This document shows, piece by piece, positions 47,590-57,553 of a DNA stretch of 64,000 nt. Position 1 is the first letter of the stretch; each line of letters begins with the position of its first letter. The notes beneath the pieces are model-generated. The model had not been told where the DNA came from, did no database searches, and was given only the letters and a program-made list of their open reading frames with translations. Position numbers and translations under genes: made by a program. Origin of the DNA: CAVZBW01 sp963778465. GTDB taxonomy: Bacteria > Actinomycetota > Acidimicrobiia > Acidimicrobiales > RAAP-2. The stretch lies in NCBI GenBank assembly GCA_963778465.1, contig CAVZUK010000003.1:2852001-2916000 (forward strand), in the 5' to 3' direction.

Positions 47590-49650
47590 TCATTGCGACC
47601 GCCGGTAGATGCACTCGGGGACGGCCTCGGGCGCCGTCTCGGACACCGCCTGCGCCGTGCAGCTCGAGAAGTCCTCGCTCGAGATCACCCGGCGCTCGCC
47701 CGGTCGGGCCACGTCCGCCCAGACCCAGGCGCCGTCCTGCCGCTGCGGGGTGCGGCCGACGGCCAGCGTCATGAGCCCGAGCGCCCATGCGGTGCTCACC
47801 GTGACGGAGCCGGGCGGGGTGATCCCCTCCGGGTCGGGGACGACGACGCTGGTCACGCCCCATCCGGCCAGCGCCTCGCGCACCGCTTCGACGTCGCCCT
47901 GCGTCGGCGGCTTCAACGTCGTGAAGGCGGCCGACGCCTGCTCGATCACCTCGAGCCCGGCGCGCTCCTTGCCGGCACACGCCGGGATGCTGCCAGGACC
48001 GTCGCCGATCGGGATCGCGTACTGGAGGGAGTCGGTCGCCTGCCAGAACGTCACCGATCCCGCCGAATTCGGAGGTGGGATGACGAGCACCACCTGCCCG
48101 GGCGCAAGGTGCGCCCCGACCGTGGAGAACCAGCGGGGAATGGCGACCGGTCGTGCCGTCAGCGGCACGTTGTCGCCGATCGCGAGACCCATGGGCACGA
48201 AGGCCAACGCGGCGACGGCAAGGGCAAGGGATCCGGCCAGCACGCGCCCGGCGATGCCGGCCGCCGAACCGAGACCGGAGTCTCCCACCGACCCGTGCCG
48301 CGGCGACCGCCCGATCCCCCACCTCCCGGCTGCCCGGCCGGCCCACCGCCGCCCGGCCCACCCGTCGACTCGGTCGACCACGATGGCCGCCATCACGACG
48401 AGGCAGAGGATGACGACCGCCATCATGCGGCCCGGTATGACGTTCTTGATGACGGGCAACCGGGCGACGATCCGCCACGGCGTCCAGTAGTGGGGACTCG
48501 AACCGAGGGCGAGCACCGTCGTGGCGAGGCCCAGGCCGAAGAAGAACCACAGTCGGCGGTCGCGCCACCACAGGATCAGCCCTCCGATCACCACGATCAA
48601 GATTCCTGCGCCGACGTAGTTGATGCCGGGGAGGGCGGGGCCCTGGTACCCGACGAAGAGGCGGATGGCCCGCGGCTCGAGGGGGTCCAGGTGGACGAGC
48701 GAGGCGAGCGTGATGCCGCCCGAGCCGGGGCGTATGTTCGGCCACACCAGGCCCGAGAAGTGGGCCGGCCCCGCAAGGGCGAACCACACGGGATAGGCGA
48801 GGACCACCACCACGAGGATCGCCGCCACGCCGAGGCCCCGGAGGGCGTGCGGCGCCCGGAGGGCGATCTCGCTCGGGCGGTACGCGAGGGCGTAGCCGAT
48901 GACCAGGACGACGCCGACGACCGCGCACAGCAAGGCGATGGCGAGCATCTCCGTGCCGACGAAAAACTGCAGCGCGACGAGCACCGCCAGGCAGGCGCCC
49001 ACGAGGTGGGGATTGCGCCGCTGGCGGACCAACAGCTCGTCGAAGCACGCGATCATCAGCGGGAACAAGGCGAGGAACCCGCTCATGAGGTGGCCGCTCG
49101 GCAGGTTGTCGAAGGACACGGGCGCGAAGGCGAAGGCCAGCCCGCCGACGAATGCGGCCGGGGACCACCGGACCCACCGGGTCAGGAGCCAGAACATGGC
49201 GAGCGCCGTGAGTGCCGGGCTGAGCGTGGATGCCACGTTGAAGGTCGCCACCGGTCCGAAGAGCCAGGTCACGGGTATCAGGGGAATGCCGATGCCGAGC
49301 ACGCTCGTGTTGGACAGGATGTCGATGCCGGTGGGATGGAACATCGCAGAGGAGTAGAAGGGCTGGTGACCGTGCGCCAGCGCGTAGGCCGGCCACTCGA
49401 GGAACCACATGAAGAGCGCGGGATCGTCACAGCCGCACGTGGTTACCGACGTCGGATGGGTCGACCAGGCTTGCCACCAGACCACGATCGACACCGCGAG
49501 GTATCCGGCGAAGGCGAGGCAGAGGATCCGAATCCTGCGGGCCCTCTGCGACGGCTCGGTCCGCCGGGCCGAGGCACCGAGCGACGCCCGCCCCTCGGCG
49601 CGAGACGTCTTCGACCGCACGGCCCCCCCGCCGCACTCGGTGACGCTCAC
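47590..49650 (-). CDS. GT-C-like membrane protein, CGC-motif paralog 2
   Basis: 686 residues if GTG 49650 is used (a G-rich ribosome site ends 3-4 bases upstream; GTG 49620 is an alternative). After a basic leader come the first span (CLAFAGYLAVSIVVWW), the loop THPTSVTTCGCDDPALFMWF and LEWPAYALAHGH, then FHPTGIDILSNTSVLGIG. The C-terminal extracytoplasmic part has a Cys pair (FSSCTAQ, AVPECIY). Spans, motifs and order match paralogs 1 and 3. Its start lies 15 bases after the stop of paralog 3, so the two form a tandem pair. Predicted extracytoplasmic glycosyltransferase. Confidence 0.82.
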   Translation of the reverse strand: MSVTECGGGAVRSKTSRAEGRASLGASARRTEPSQRARRIRILCLAFAGYLAVSIVVWWQAWSTHPTSVTTCGCDDPALFMWFLEWPAYALAHGHQPFYSSAMFHPTGIDILSNTSVLGIGIPLIPVTWLFGPVATFNVASTLSPALTALAMFWLLTRWVRWSPAAFVGGLAFAFAPVSFDNLPSGHLMSGFLALFPLMIACFDELLVRQRRNPHLVGACLAVLVALQFFVGTEMLAIALLCAVVGVVLVIGYALAYRPSEIALRAPHALRGLGVAAILVVVVLAYPVWFALAGPAHFSGLVWPNIRPGSGGITLASLVHLDPLEPRAIRLFVGYQGPALPGINYVGAGILIVVIGGLILWWRDRRLWFFFGLGLATTVLALGSSPHYWTPWRIVARLPVIKNVIPGRMMAVVILCLVVMAAIVVDRVDGWAGRRWAGRAAGRWGIGRSPRHGSVGDSGLGSAAGIAGRVLAGSLALAVAALAFVPMGLAIGDNVPLTARPVAIPRWFSTVGAHLAPGQVVLVIPPPNSAGSVTFWQATDSLQYAIPIGDGPGSIPACAGKERAGLEVIEQASAAFTTLKPPTQGDVEAVREALAGWGVTSVVVPDPEGITPPGSVTVSTAWALGLMTLAVGRTPQRQDGAWVWADVARPGERRVISSEDFSSCTAQAVSETAPEAVPECIYRRSQ

Positions 49651-49664
49651 CCCCCCTCCCGTGC

Positions 49665-51669
49665 TCAACTCGCGGTCGCCGCGGCCAGCAGGCAGTCCGG
49701 GACCGCCTGGCGGGGCGCTCCCTCGGGCAGGTCCGTGTCCGTGCAACGGGAGAAGTCCTCGGTCGAGATGGACAGCGGGGATCCCGGGGACTCCACGTCG
49801 TTCCAGACCCAGGCGCCGTCGACGAACCGGGGTGCCCTCCCCACGGCCAGGGTGAAGAGGCCCAGGGCGGTTGCGGGATTGTTCCCGCGGTCATAGGACG
49901 GCAGACCCCACGGGCCGGGAACCACGACCTTGGTCACCTCCCAGCCGACGAGGGCCTGGTGCACCGAAGCGATGTCCGCCGAGTCGAGGCGCGGCGGTCC
50001 GTTCAGGGAGAAGGAGACGTCGCTGATGACCGCCTCGCCGGCTCGCTCCTTGCCGGCGCGGGCGAGGACGGCTCCGGGACCGGCTCCACCGGCCATGGCG
50101 AATTGCAGCGAGTCCACCGCCTGCCAGGTCATGGCGGACTGGACGAGGCTGAAGGGCGCCGGGTAGGCCAACACGACCTGGTCGGGCGGCAACGTCGGGC
50201 CCACCTGGGCGAACCACTGCGGGAGCACGACCCGCCGGGCCGTCAACGGCACGTTGGAGGAGATCGCACCCGCCATGGGGACCAGCGCCACCGCGGCGAC
50301 ACCGAGGGCGACGACGGCGCCGAGTGTCGCCCCCACCACGGTGCGGTTGTCCCGCGTCCACCGACCGAGGAGGTCGCGGACCGTGGAGCCCGAGGCGGCC
50401 CGGACCCGGTCGACGATCACCGCCACCATGGCCGCGGCGCAGAGGGACGTCACCGCAGCGAAGCGTCCCGGGATGATGTTCTCCAGGATCGTGACGTGGA
50501 CGAGGAGGCCCCACGGGACCGAGAGGCCGAGCGAGATCACCATGACGATCACCCCGAGCGTCCCGAAGAACCACAGACGACGGTCGCGACGCCACAGCAG
50601 TACACCGGGGACGAGCACCACCAAGAGGCCGATCCCGAGAAACTCGGGCTGGGGCAGGGCGGGCCCCAGGTAACCGCCGAACACCTGCATTCCCCGGTAG
50701 AGGGCGGTCTGGAAGTGCAACGACCAGATGTTGGTGAACGTCGCGCCACCCGCTGCGGGAGGAAGTGTCGGCCAGATCAGCCCTGACAGGTGCGCGGGCC
50801 CGTGAAAGACGAACCACACCGGGTAGGCGAGGAGGACGACGGCGATGACCGCGGCGGTGGCGAGTCCGCGGACCGCGTGTGGAGCTCGCCGGACGACGTC
50901 GGCTCGGTCCACCGCCAGCCCGTAGCCGACCAGCAGGACCACTCCCACGAATCCCGACATCGCCGCGATCACGAGCATCTCGGTACCGACGAAGAACTCC
51001 GCGACCACGAGGAGCCCGAGCACTCCGCCGACGACGTGGGGGCTGCGGCGCTGCCGGAGGAGGAGCTCGTCGAGACACGCCACCATGAGGGGCAGCAAGG
51101 CGAGGAAGGCCAGCATCAGGTGGCCGCCGGCGAGGCTCACGAAGGCGAAGGGAGAGAACCCGAATACCAGGCCGCCCACGAAGGCGGCGGGCGACCAACG
51201 GACCCAACGGCGCAGCAGCCAGAACATGGCGAGGGCAGAGAGGGCGAAGGTCAACGCGGAGGCCACGTTCAGTGTCGCGATGGGGCCCCAGAGGAGGGTG
51301 ACGGGGATGAGGGGCACCCCCATGGCAAGCACGCTCGTGTTGGCAAGCAGGTTGGTGCCGGTCGGATGGAACAGGGCGCTCGAGTACAGGAAGGAGTGGC
51401 CGTGGACCAGGGCATAGGCGGGCCATTCGAGGTACCAGGTGAACAGCGAGGCATCACCGCAGCCGCACGTCGTCACCGTGGTCGGATGGGTCGACCACAC
51501 CTGCCACCACAGGAGGATCGAGACCCCGAGGTAGGCCACCCCGGCCACGGCAAGGGGGCCGAGCGAGCGATGTTGGCGGTGGGAGCCCCGTCGGGCCAGT
51601 CCCCCACTCGCGCCGGTTTGCCGCGTCCGGCGCGTCCGGCGCGTCCGGCGCGATCACTGCGTGGCTCAC
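49665..51669 (-). CDS. GT-C-like membrane protein, CGC-motif paralog 3, frameshifted near its start
   Basis: The main frame begins well only at about 51548 (GTG inside the first span) and has no start codon upstream. A GTG at 51669, 3 bases after the preceding stop, opens another frame reading MSHAVIAPDAPDAPDA and GTGPTG; deleting one G from the GGGG at 51586-51589 joins it to SHRQHRSLGPLAVAGVAYLG in the right frame, as in paralog 1. The repaired length is 667 residues. The loop reads THPTTVTTCGCGDASLF with LEWPAYALVHGH, and the C-terminus has FSRCTDT and AVPDCLL. It is closer to paralog 1 than to paralog 2 by eye. The predicted role is the same. Confidence 0.82.
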
Positions 51670-51672
51670 GGG

Positions 51673-53103
51673 CTAGCCGGCCGCATCGGCTCGCACGATC
51701 CGGGCCAGGTCGGAGTTCGCACTCGCCGGGGATGCGAACGAGGACCCGCCAGGGCTCGTGGGAGCGCCCACCGCGCCGACCCCGTCCCTCGGCCCCGAGT
51801 GACGCCCGCGGCGCCGCCCGATGGCTCTGACCAGGGCGTCGACCCCTGCGGCGGCGAGCACGACGAGGCAGACCTCGAAGGGTGCGCGGAAGCGCACGAG
51901 CCCGTACGCCAGGGCGGCGACCACCGTCAGGACGCCGGCTGGGACGAGGAGGGGCCACTGGGTGAGCCGTCGTCGCCGCAGCGAGAAGACGCCGACGACC
52001 GCTGCGGGCAGCAGCAGGAAGTACACGGCCATGCCGGCCAGGGACGCGTTGACAGGCCTCGCCTCGTTGCTGTCCTCGGCCGACGTGACAGGTTCGTAGA
52101 CGTCCCACAGCCGTCCAACCCTCGCCGCCATGACGACGGGGACGCGGCTCCAGTGGTGCTCGATGTAGCTCTTGCCGATCCGTTCGTCACGCGCGGAGAC
52201 GGCCGACTCATCGCCGACGCTGGGCAGGGCCACGCAGGAGATGCTCCACTCGCCGATCCCCGGTCCGTAGTAGGAGCCCGGGCAGTTGGCCCCGAGGAGC
52301 ACCAGGCCGCTTCCCGTCGAGACGAACGTCGTGTCCTGGAAGCTCGCCAGGTTGCGGCCGACCCAGGGCATGACCACGAGCACGGCGACAAGTGTCCCCA
52401 CTCCCGCCAGTGCCAGCCGACGGCGCAGCCTCGGCCCGCTCGCCAGCAGAGCCGCCGGGACAAGCAGGGCGGGGACGAAGAGGGCGAGCTCGGCGCGGAT
52501 CAGGACCTCGGCACCGCAGGCCAGCCCCACGAGGGCCGCGCTGGCGAAGGTGGGTTTTCGGAGGAGCCGGTAGACGGCGAGCAGGATGAGCACCATGACG
52601 AGCATGGACGGGGTCTCGGACATCACGATGCCATTGGGGATCCACATCTCGGGGTAACCGACGGCGAGCACTCCCGCGACCAGCCCGACCCGCGCCCCGG
52701 CCACCGAACGACCGAGGATCGCCACGGCCACCACCGTGGCCGTGCCGAGGATCGCCATCGTCATCCGGGCAGGAGTGGCCGCCGGGTGGAACCCGAAGAG
52801 GAAGATGCTCGGCGCGATCGAGAAGGCCGTCAGGGGTGGATGGGACGCGGTGGGACCGTGGCTGAACGGCACCTGGAAGAAGTGACCGGTCGCGAGCTCC
52901 AGGCCTTGCATCTCGTAGATGAAGGCGTCGTAGAAGTTGTTGTTCTCGTAGCGCGTGAACCCGAGGACGTACCCCACCCGGACCGCCAGCGCGGCGACTC
53001 CGATGACGGCGACGGACGGCCAGTAGTGGCGCTCGGACCAGGTGCGGCGTGCGCGCGGGGGCGCTGCGGCGCTCGGGACTTCGGAGAGCGCCGTCGCGCT
53101 CAC
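51673..53103 (-). CDS. PMT/ArnT-type (GT39-like) membrane glycosyltransferase
   Basis: 476 residues. GTG 53103 overlaps the flippase stop (GTGA), while a longer frame to 53511 runs over the flippase gene and is rejected. The first span is followed by TRYENNNFYDAFIYEMQG and GPTASHPPLTAF, the acidic loop and HPPL motif of the protein-mannosyltransferase/ArnT group. About ten further spans are visible, and the C-terminal ~80 residues are low in hydrophobicity. It would transfer a sugar from a polyprenyl carrier outside the membrane; the acceptor is unknown. It is coupled to the flippase and followed closely by paralog 3. Confidence 0.83.
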   Translation of the reverse strand: MSATALSEVPSAAAPPRARRTWSERHYWPSVAVIGVAALAVRVGYVLGFTRYENNNFYDAFIYEMQGLELATGHFFQVPFSHGPTASHPPLTAFSIAPSIFLFGFHPAATPARMTMAILGTATVVAVAILGRSVAGARVGLVAGVLAVGYPEMWIPNGIVMSETPSMLVMVLILLAVYRLLRKPTFASAALVGLACGAEVLIRAELALFVPALLVPAALLASGPRLRRRLALAGVGTLVAVLVVMPWVGRNLASFQDTTFVSTGSGLVLLGANCPGSYYGPGIGEWSISCVALPSVGDESAVSARDERIGKSYIEHHWSRVPVVMAARVGRLWDVYEPVTSAEDSNEARPVNASLAGMAVYFLLLPAAVVGVFSLRRRRLTQWPLLVPAGVLTVVAALAYGLVRFRAPFEVCLVVLAAAGVDALVRAIGRRRGRHSGPRDGVGAVGAPTSPGGSSFASPASANSDLARIVRADAAG

Positions 53104-54665
53104 GTGACGAGCTGTCGCCGCTGCTTGTGTGCTCCCATGAAGAAGGCGATGGTGACGACGGCCAGCAGCGCCTGCACCACGAGGTCCGAGACGGCAGTAG
53201 AGGTGGGAGAACCGTGCGCGAAGGCGACCGCGGTCGTCGTGGCGACGGCGCCCACGGCGAGGATGGCGGCGATCCATCGGCGCCCGATGGCGAGGAGGTA
53301 GATGGTGAGCACCACGGTCGTGCTCAGGCACACCATGGCGAGCGCCAGCCAGACGAAGGCGTGTTGCGCCCCGAGGTAACGGTTGGAGAACACGATCGAC
53401 AGCAGCAGGTGCGGGAAGGCGACGGCCACGCACAGCAACGCCACCGCGGGGACGGCGAGAAGACACAGCGTCACCACGAGCTGCCGCAGGGCGTGCCCAC
53501 CCTGGCGCCACCGGATCGCGGCCTCCGGCAGCAGGTAGCCCCCGAGCGCGATGGCGCCGAACACGAGCGCCTTGCTCGCCACGGAGACGGCGGCATAGCC
53601 GCCCGAGGAATGGGGGTCCTCCCGTCCGAGCACGATCACGTCGATGTTCTGGAGCAGGGCCAGTAGGGCCATGGCGGCCAGCGCGGTGACGAGATCGAGC
53701 ACCAGCTGTCGCCGGTGGCCCACGCTGCCCGGCACCGGATCACGCCGGACCAGGGCCTCCCACCACGTACTGGCCGTGCGGTGCCGCCACTTGCGCCGCG
53801 GCCGTGGAGGGACGCCCCCGGCGGGCGGGCTGGCCACCGCGACGGCCGCGGCCGCGTCCTCCTCGCGCTGGGCCTCCGTCGACCATGCCCGGTCCGCGAC
53901 GATCCTCGCGTGGATCGCCGTGACCAGCTCGCCGAGAAACAAGCCCCAGGCGGCGCCCGCCACCCCGAAACCGAGGCCCACCAGGGCCAACATGGCCACC
54001 GTGCGGGCGCCCCCCTCGACCAGCAGGTTGAACGACAGCGTGCGGTAGTCCCGGTGGGCCTGGAGGAGGCCCCGGTCCAGGGAGAGGAGGACCCACAGCG
54101 CCCCGGCACCGAGCACTCCCACGACCCCGACGGCGTCGGGCAGCGAGAGTGCGTCCGCGACGAGCCCCCTGGCCAGCACCACGGCCAAGAGGAAGACGCC
54201 CAGGGCGACCGTCGCCTGGAAGTGGAGCTGGCGGGCCCAGCGCCAGATCCGACGGGCCGAACCCTGACCCTTCCAGTCCGTGACGTGCCGGACGACGCCC
54301 ACGATGACGGCCGAACCCGGCATGGAGACGATCAGGAACAGGCCGGTGAGCTGGGCCAACGCCCCGTATCCCCGGGTCGACAGCAGGCGGGCCATGATGA
54401 CGGTGACGATGACGGCGGCGCCGTTGGCCACCAGGCCGGCGATGGCGAGCGGCCCGGCTTGGCGTAGCCCGGCCCGCACGGAGTCCGTGGAGACCAGCGG
54501 CTCGCGGTCGGCTCCCAGGTCGCCGCCCGGCCCCTCTGGCGCCAGCACCAGCTCGCCACCGAGGGCGGGGACCGCCGAGCCCGGGGTGAGCGACACTGCG
54601 GCGGGAACGCCCTCCACGGTCGCCTCGAGCGCCTCCGCGGTGCTGTGGCCAGGGCGCTCAGTCAC
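53100..54665 (-). CDS. polysaccharide flippase, Wzx/MviN-like
   Basis: 521 residues from GTG 54665. A roughly 65-residue acidic leader precedes a domain of 12 or so hydrophobic segments starting with LAIAGLVANGAAVIVTVIMARLL and TRGYGALAQLTGLF, typical of the MATE/Wzx superfamily. A hydrophilic Arg-rich insert (about residues 265-315) sits between the two halves. The predicted role is flipping lipid-linked saccharides across the membrane, which suits the GT-C genes around it. It starts 23 bases after the oxidoreductase stop and is coupled to the GT39-like gene. Confidence 0.82.
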   Translation of the reverse strand: MTERPGHSTAEALEATVEGVPAAVSLTPGSAVPALGGELVLAPEGPGGDLGADREPLVSTDSVRAGLRQAGPLAIAGLVANGAAVIVTVIMARLLSTRGYGALAQLTGLFLIVSMPGSAVIVGVVRHVTDWKGQGSARRIWRWARQLHFQATVALGVFLLAVVLARGLVADALSLPDAVGVVGVLGAGALWVLLSLDRGLLQAHRDYRTLSFNLLVEGGARTVAMLALVGLGFGVAGAAWGLFLGELVTAIHARIVADRAWSTEAQREEDAAAAVAVASPPAGGVPPRPRRKWRHRTASTWWEALVRRDPVPGSVGHRRQLVLDLVTALAAMALLALLQNIDVIVLGREDPHSSGGYAAVSVASKALVFGAIALGGYLLPEAAIRWRQGGHALRQLVVTLCLLAVPAVALLCVAVAFPHLLLSIVFSNRYLGAQHAFVWLALAMVCLSTTVVLTIYLLAIGRRWIAAILAVGAVATTTAVAFAHGSPTSTAVSDLVVQALLAVVTIAFFMGAHKQRRQLVT

Positions 54666-54688
54666 TCAGATACCGTACCGGCGGCCGG

Positions 54689-56242
54689 TCAGCGCGTGCT
54701 CGGCGAGCTGGCGCGGGGCACGATCGGCGCATCGCGGCCAGTGCCCCCCTCCGTCCCGTTGACCTGCTCCTCGTGGTACTCGGCCTCGACGTTGACGGAC
54801 CAGATGTCGTGGCACGCCCCGTGAATGTTGTCCACCGTGAGCATGGCCGTGAACATCGCGTGGTCCTGGTTGTTGTACTTGTGCATCCCGTTCCGACCGA
54901 CGGGGTAGACGTTCGGCACGGTGGTCTCGATCCACTTGCGGATGGTCTCGACGTTCTCCCGGTAGGTCTCGTCGTACGTCGGGTACGCCTTGGGCATCCG
55001 CACCACGTAACCCTTGATGACGTCGCTGCCCTGGGCGAGGCCGAGGATCTCGAGCTCGCGTGTGCCCAGGACGATGAGATCGTCGTCCGCGCTGCTCCAC
55101 AGGTCGTCGCCCTCGAAGACGAAGTACTCCAGACCGAGACAGGTCCGGCCCTCGTTGACCAAGTAGGGCGACCACTGCCCGAAGTTCTGGATGCGCCCGA
55201 CCCTGACCTCCGGCGAGTGCACGTAGATCCAGTTGTCCGGGAAGCCGCGCTCCTTCGGCACGACGAGCGCCACGGTGAGGAAGTCGCGGTAGCGAAGGTC
55301 GTCGCCCGCGGCCACGACGTCGGGGGGCGGGGCCGGCTCGAAGGCGTGCACCAGCTGGGCCATCGGCATCGACGAGATGACGTGTGACGCCGGCAAGCGC
55401 TCCTCTCGTCCGTCCGGACCGCCCGAGCGCACGCTCACGGCGGTCGCACGCCCCCCGTCGTGATGGATCTTGGTGACGGGGGTGCCGAGACGCACGACCC
55501 CGCCGCCCGATTCGACGAGGTCCCGGCACCGCTCCCACATCATCCCGGGCCCGTACTTCGGATACTGGAACTCCTCGATGAGGCTGGTGATGTCCTTCTG
55601 GTTCCGGCGGGGTGTGAGGGCGTTCTTGATCGCCTTGCCGAGATCGAGGTTCTTGACCCGCTGGGCGGCCCAGTCGGCCGGCATGTCGCTCACGGACATG
55701 CCCCACACCTTCTCGGTGTACGTCTTGAAGAAAGTGCGGTACAGGCGCCAGCCGAACCTGGCCACCAGCCAACCCTCGTAATTGCTCTGATCGGCAGGCG
55801 GACGTACCCGAGCGGACAGGTAGGAGAGCATGCACAGGCTCGCCTCGATCACGCCGAGGTTCCTGAGCGCGTTCATCGCCCGCAGCGGGTAGTCGTAGTA
55901 CTTGCCCTCGTAGAAGATCCGGCTCATCCTCGGCCGCATCAAGAAGTCCTCGGCCGGCAGGATCTCGTGCCAGAGGTCCTCCACCTCGCGGACCTTCGTG
56001 AAGAAGCGGTGACCCCCGATGTCGAAGCGCCACCCCTCCCGCTCGACCGTGCGGCTGATGCCGCCGACCACCGTGTCGGCTTCGAGCACGACCACCGGAT
56101 CATGCGCCTTGGTCAGCTCGTAGGCCGCGGTCAGGCCCGCAGGACCCGCCCCGATGATCACCACCGGCGAATCGGCCCCCACCCGGCTGCCGGTCGGCAC
56201 GCCGATCTCGCCCTGCTCTCCGTTGTGCTGCTGCTCTGGCAC
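54689..56242 (-). CDS. FAD-dependent oxidoreductase, UDP-galactopyranose mutase/amine oxidase superfamily
   Basis: 517 residues from GTG 56242, chosen for GGGAGA six bases upstream; an ATG at 56326 would add 28 residues of Arg/Pro-rich leader. The FAD-binding start is VVIIGAGPAGLTAAYEL, then EADTVVGGISRT and DIGGHRFFTKVREVE, the layout shared by UDP-galactopyranose mutases and COG1232-type enzymes. Further motifs are TYTEKVWGMSVSDMPADWAA and, near the C-terminus, NGMHKYNNQDHAMFTA. Similar genes occur in exopolysaccharide clusters. Whether it isomerises a nucleotide sugar or oxidises a lipid-linked one is not clear. It lies first in the oxidoreductase-flippase-GT39-GT-C run. Confidence 0.82.
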   Translation of the reverse strand: MPEQQHNGEQGEIGVPTGSRVGADSPVVIIGAGPAGLTAAYELTKAHDPVVVLEADTVVGGISRTVEREGWRFDIGGHRFFTKVREVEDLWHEILPAEDFLMRPRMSRIFYEGKYYDYPLRAMNALRNLGVIEASLCMLSYLSARVRPPADQSNYEGWLVARFGWRLYRTFFKTYTEKVWGMSVSDMPADWAAQRVKNLDLGKAIKNALTPRRNQKDITSLIEEFQYPKYGPGMMWERCRDLVESGGGVVRLGTPVTKIHHDGGRATAVSVRSGGPDGREERLPASHVISSMPMAQLVHAFEPAPPPDVVAAGDDLRYRDFLTVALVVPKERGFPDNWIYVHSPEVRVGRIQNFGQWSPYLVNEGRTCLGLEYFVFEGDDLWSSADDDLIVLGTRELEILGLAQGSDVIKGYVVRMPKAYPTYDETYRENVETIRKWIETTVPNVYPVGRNGMHKYNNQDHAMFTAMLTVDNIHGACHDIWSVNVEAEYHEEQVNGTEGGTGRDAPIVPRASSPSTR

Positions 56243-56407
56243 CCGCTCTCCCGTAAGCCGCCGTGGCCGCTCTTGGGTGCGCCGCCCGGACGGTCGTGGG
56301 ACGTCGGGTCGACCGTGAGCGGCCATGCAGGGGACGAGGATATCGGCTCGCCGTTGCCACAGTGTGTATCGGGGTACCCGGCCGGCGCCCCGCCGAAACC
56401 GCCTCGT

Positions 56408-57553
56408 TCAGGGAACGACCAGGTTCAAGAAGGCGAGGAGCGAGTACCCCACCAGGCCCGCAGCAGCGAGTGTCAGCACCACCCGTTCCACGGTCCTCCC
56501 CGCCGTGAACAGGGATCCCGCCCAGACCAGGGGAAAGGCCGAGAGCGCGTAGCGGGCGAACGAATCGAGGTTGGTGCCGCTCAACCCGAGGGCCACCACG
56601 CCGGTGGCAAAGAGGCTGTAGGACGCCGGCAGCCGGAGCCAGCACACGACGAGCAGCGCGATCGCCGCGAGCGCCCAGGGGACGTCCAGGGCAGTCCCCA
56701 GATGGTGGTGCAGCAGGCCGGTGGCGTCGTGGGCGATCGTGGTGAAGGGGTCCGACAGCGCTCCGTGGTGCCCGGCCTGCGTCTGCTCCCGGAGCGGTCC
56801 CCAGGTGTTGCCCAGGGCGGCCCCGGACCATCCGAGGAACGTGGCGAGGCCGGCCAGCGGGGCGACCAGGGCCACGACCGGTGCGACCCGCTCCGGCCCG
56901 CGCCAACGCACCCACGACCGGACCAGCTCCACCGCGATGGCCAGGACCAGGAGCACGCCCAGGGGTCGGGTCAGCGCGGCCAGATAGGCCGCCGCGGCCG
57001 CCCACCACCATCGCGGCGAGGGCCGGGCCCGCAGGGCGAGGAAGCAGCCGACCGTGCAGAGGAGCAGCGTGCCCTCCGCGTAGCCCATCACCATGGTGAG
57101 GGCGGGCGGGGCCAGGCACAGGAGCCACACCGTGCGGCGAGCCAGCGGCCGGTCGCCGCTCTCTCTTTGCACGAGCACCCACAGCAGGGCGGTACCGGCG
57201 AGCGAGCTGGCGTTCGCCACGAAGAGCAGCGCGGCCCCGACGCCGACACCGGGCAGGTAGGAGAGGACCCTCGCCGCCAAGGGGACGAGGGGGAAGAAGC
57301 GGAGGGAGCCGGGGCCGAGCGCTGCGTACCCGTGCCGGGCGATGGCCTCGTACCACCCGGCGTCCCAACCGAGGAGCCCCTCGTGCACCCGGGCTGCGAC
57401 GCCCGCCTTTCCCGGGTGGACCCGGTCGACGACGACGTGGGCCAAGGCGAGGGTCCCGAGCACGACCGCCCGAGCGGTCAGCCAGGGAGGCAGGACCTCT
57501 TGTGCGAGGGACCAGAGCCGCTCCGTCCACCGCCCGGTCGCGGCCCGGCTCAC
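56408..57553 (-). CDS. PIG-V-like membrane mannosyltransferase
   Basis: 381 residues. GTG 57553 overlaps the preceding stop (GTGA); longer frames run over the neighbour and are rejected. The outside loop reads LLGWDAGWYEAIARHGY with RFFPLVPLAARVL after it, the two hallmark motifs of PIG-V/GPI mannosyltransferase II-type proteins, which use polyprenyl-phosphate mannose. About eight spans follow. In actinobacteria such proteins may mannosylate lipids or glycans; the acceptor is not known here. The 165-base gap to the oxidoreductase gene may hold its promoter. Confidence 0.82.
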   Translation of the reverse strand: MSRAATGRWTERLWSLAQEVLPPWLTARAVVLGTLALAHVVVDRVHPGKAGVAARVHEGLLGWDAGWYEAIARHGYAALGPGSLRFFPLVPLAARVLSYLPGVGVGAALLFVANASSLAGTALLWVLVQRESGDRPLARRTVWLLCLAPPALTMVMGYAEGTLLLCTVGCFLALRARPSPRWWWAAAAAYLAALTRPLGVLLVLAIAVELVRSWVRWRGPERVAPVVALVAPLAGLATFLGWSGAALGNTWGPLREQTQAGHHGALSDPFTTIAHDATGLLHHHLGTALDVPWALAAIALLVVCWLRLPASYSLFATGVVALGLSGTNLDSFARYALSAFPLVWAGSLFTAGRTVERVVLTLAAAGLVGYSLLAFLNLVVP

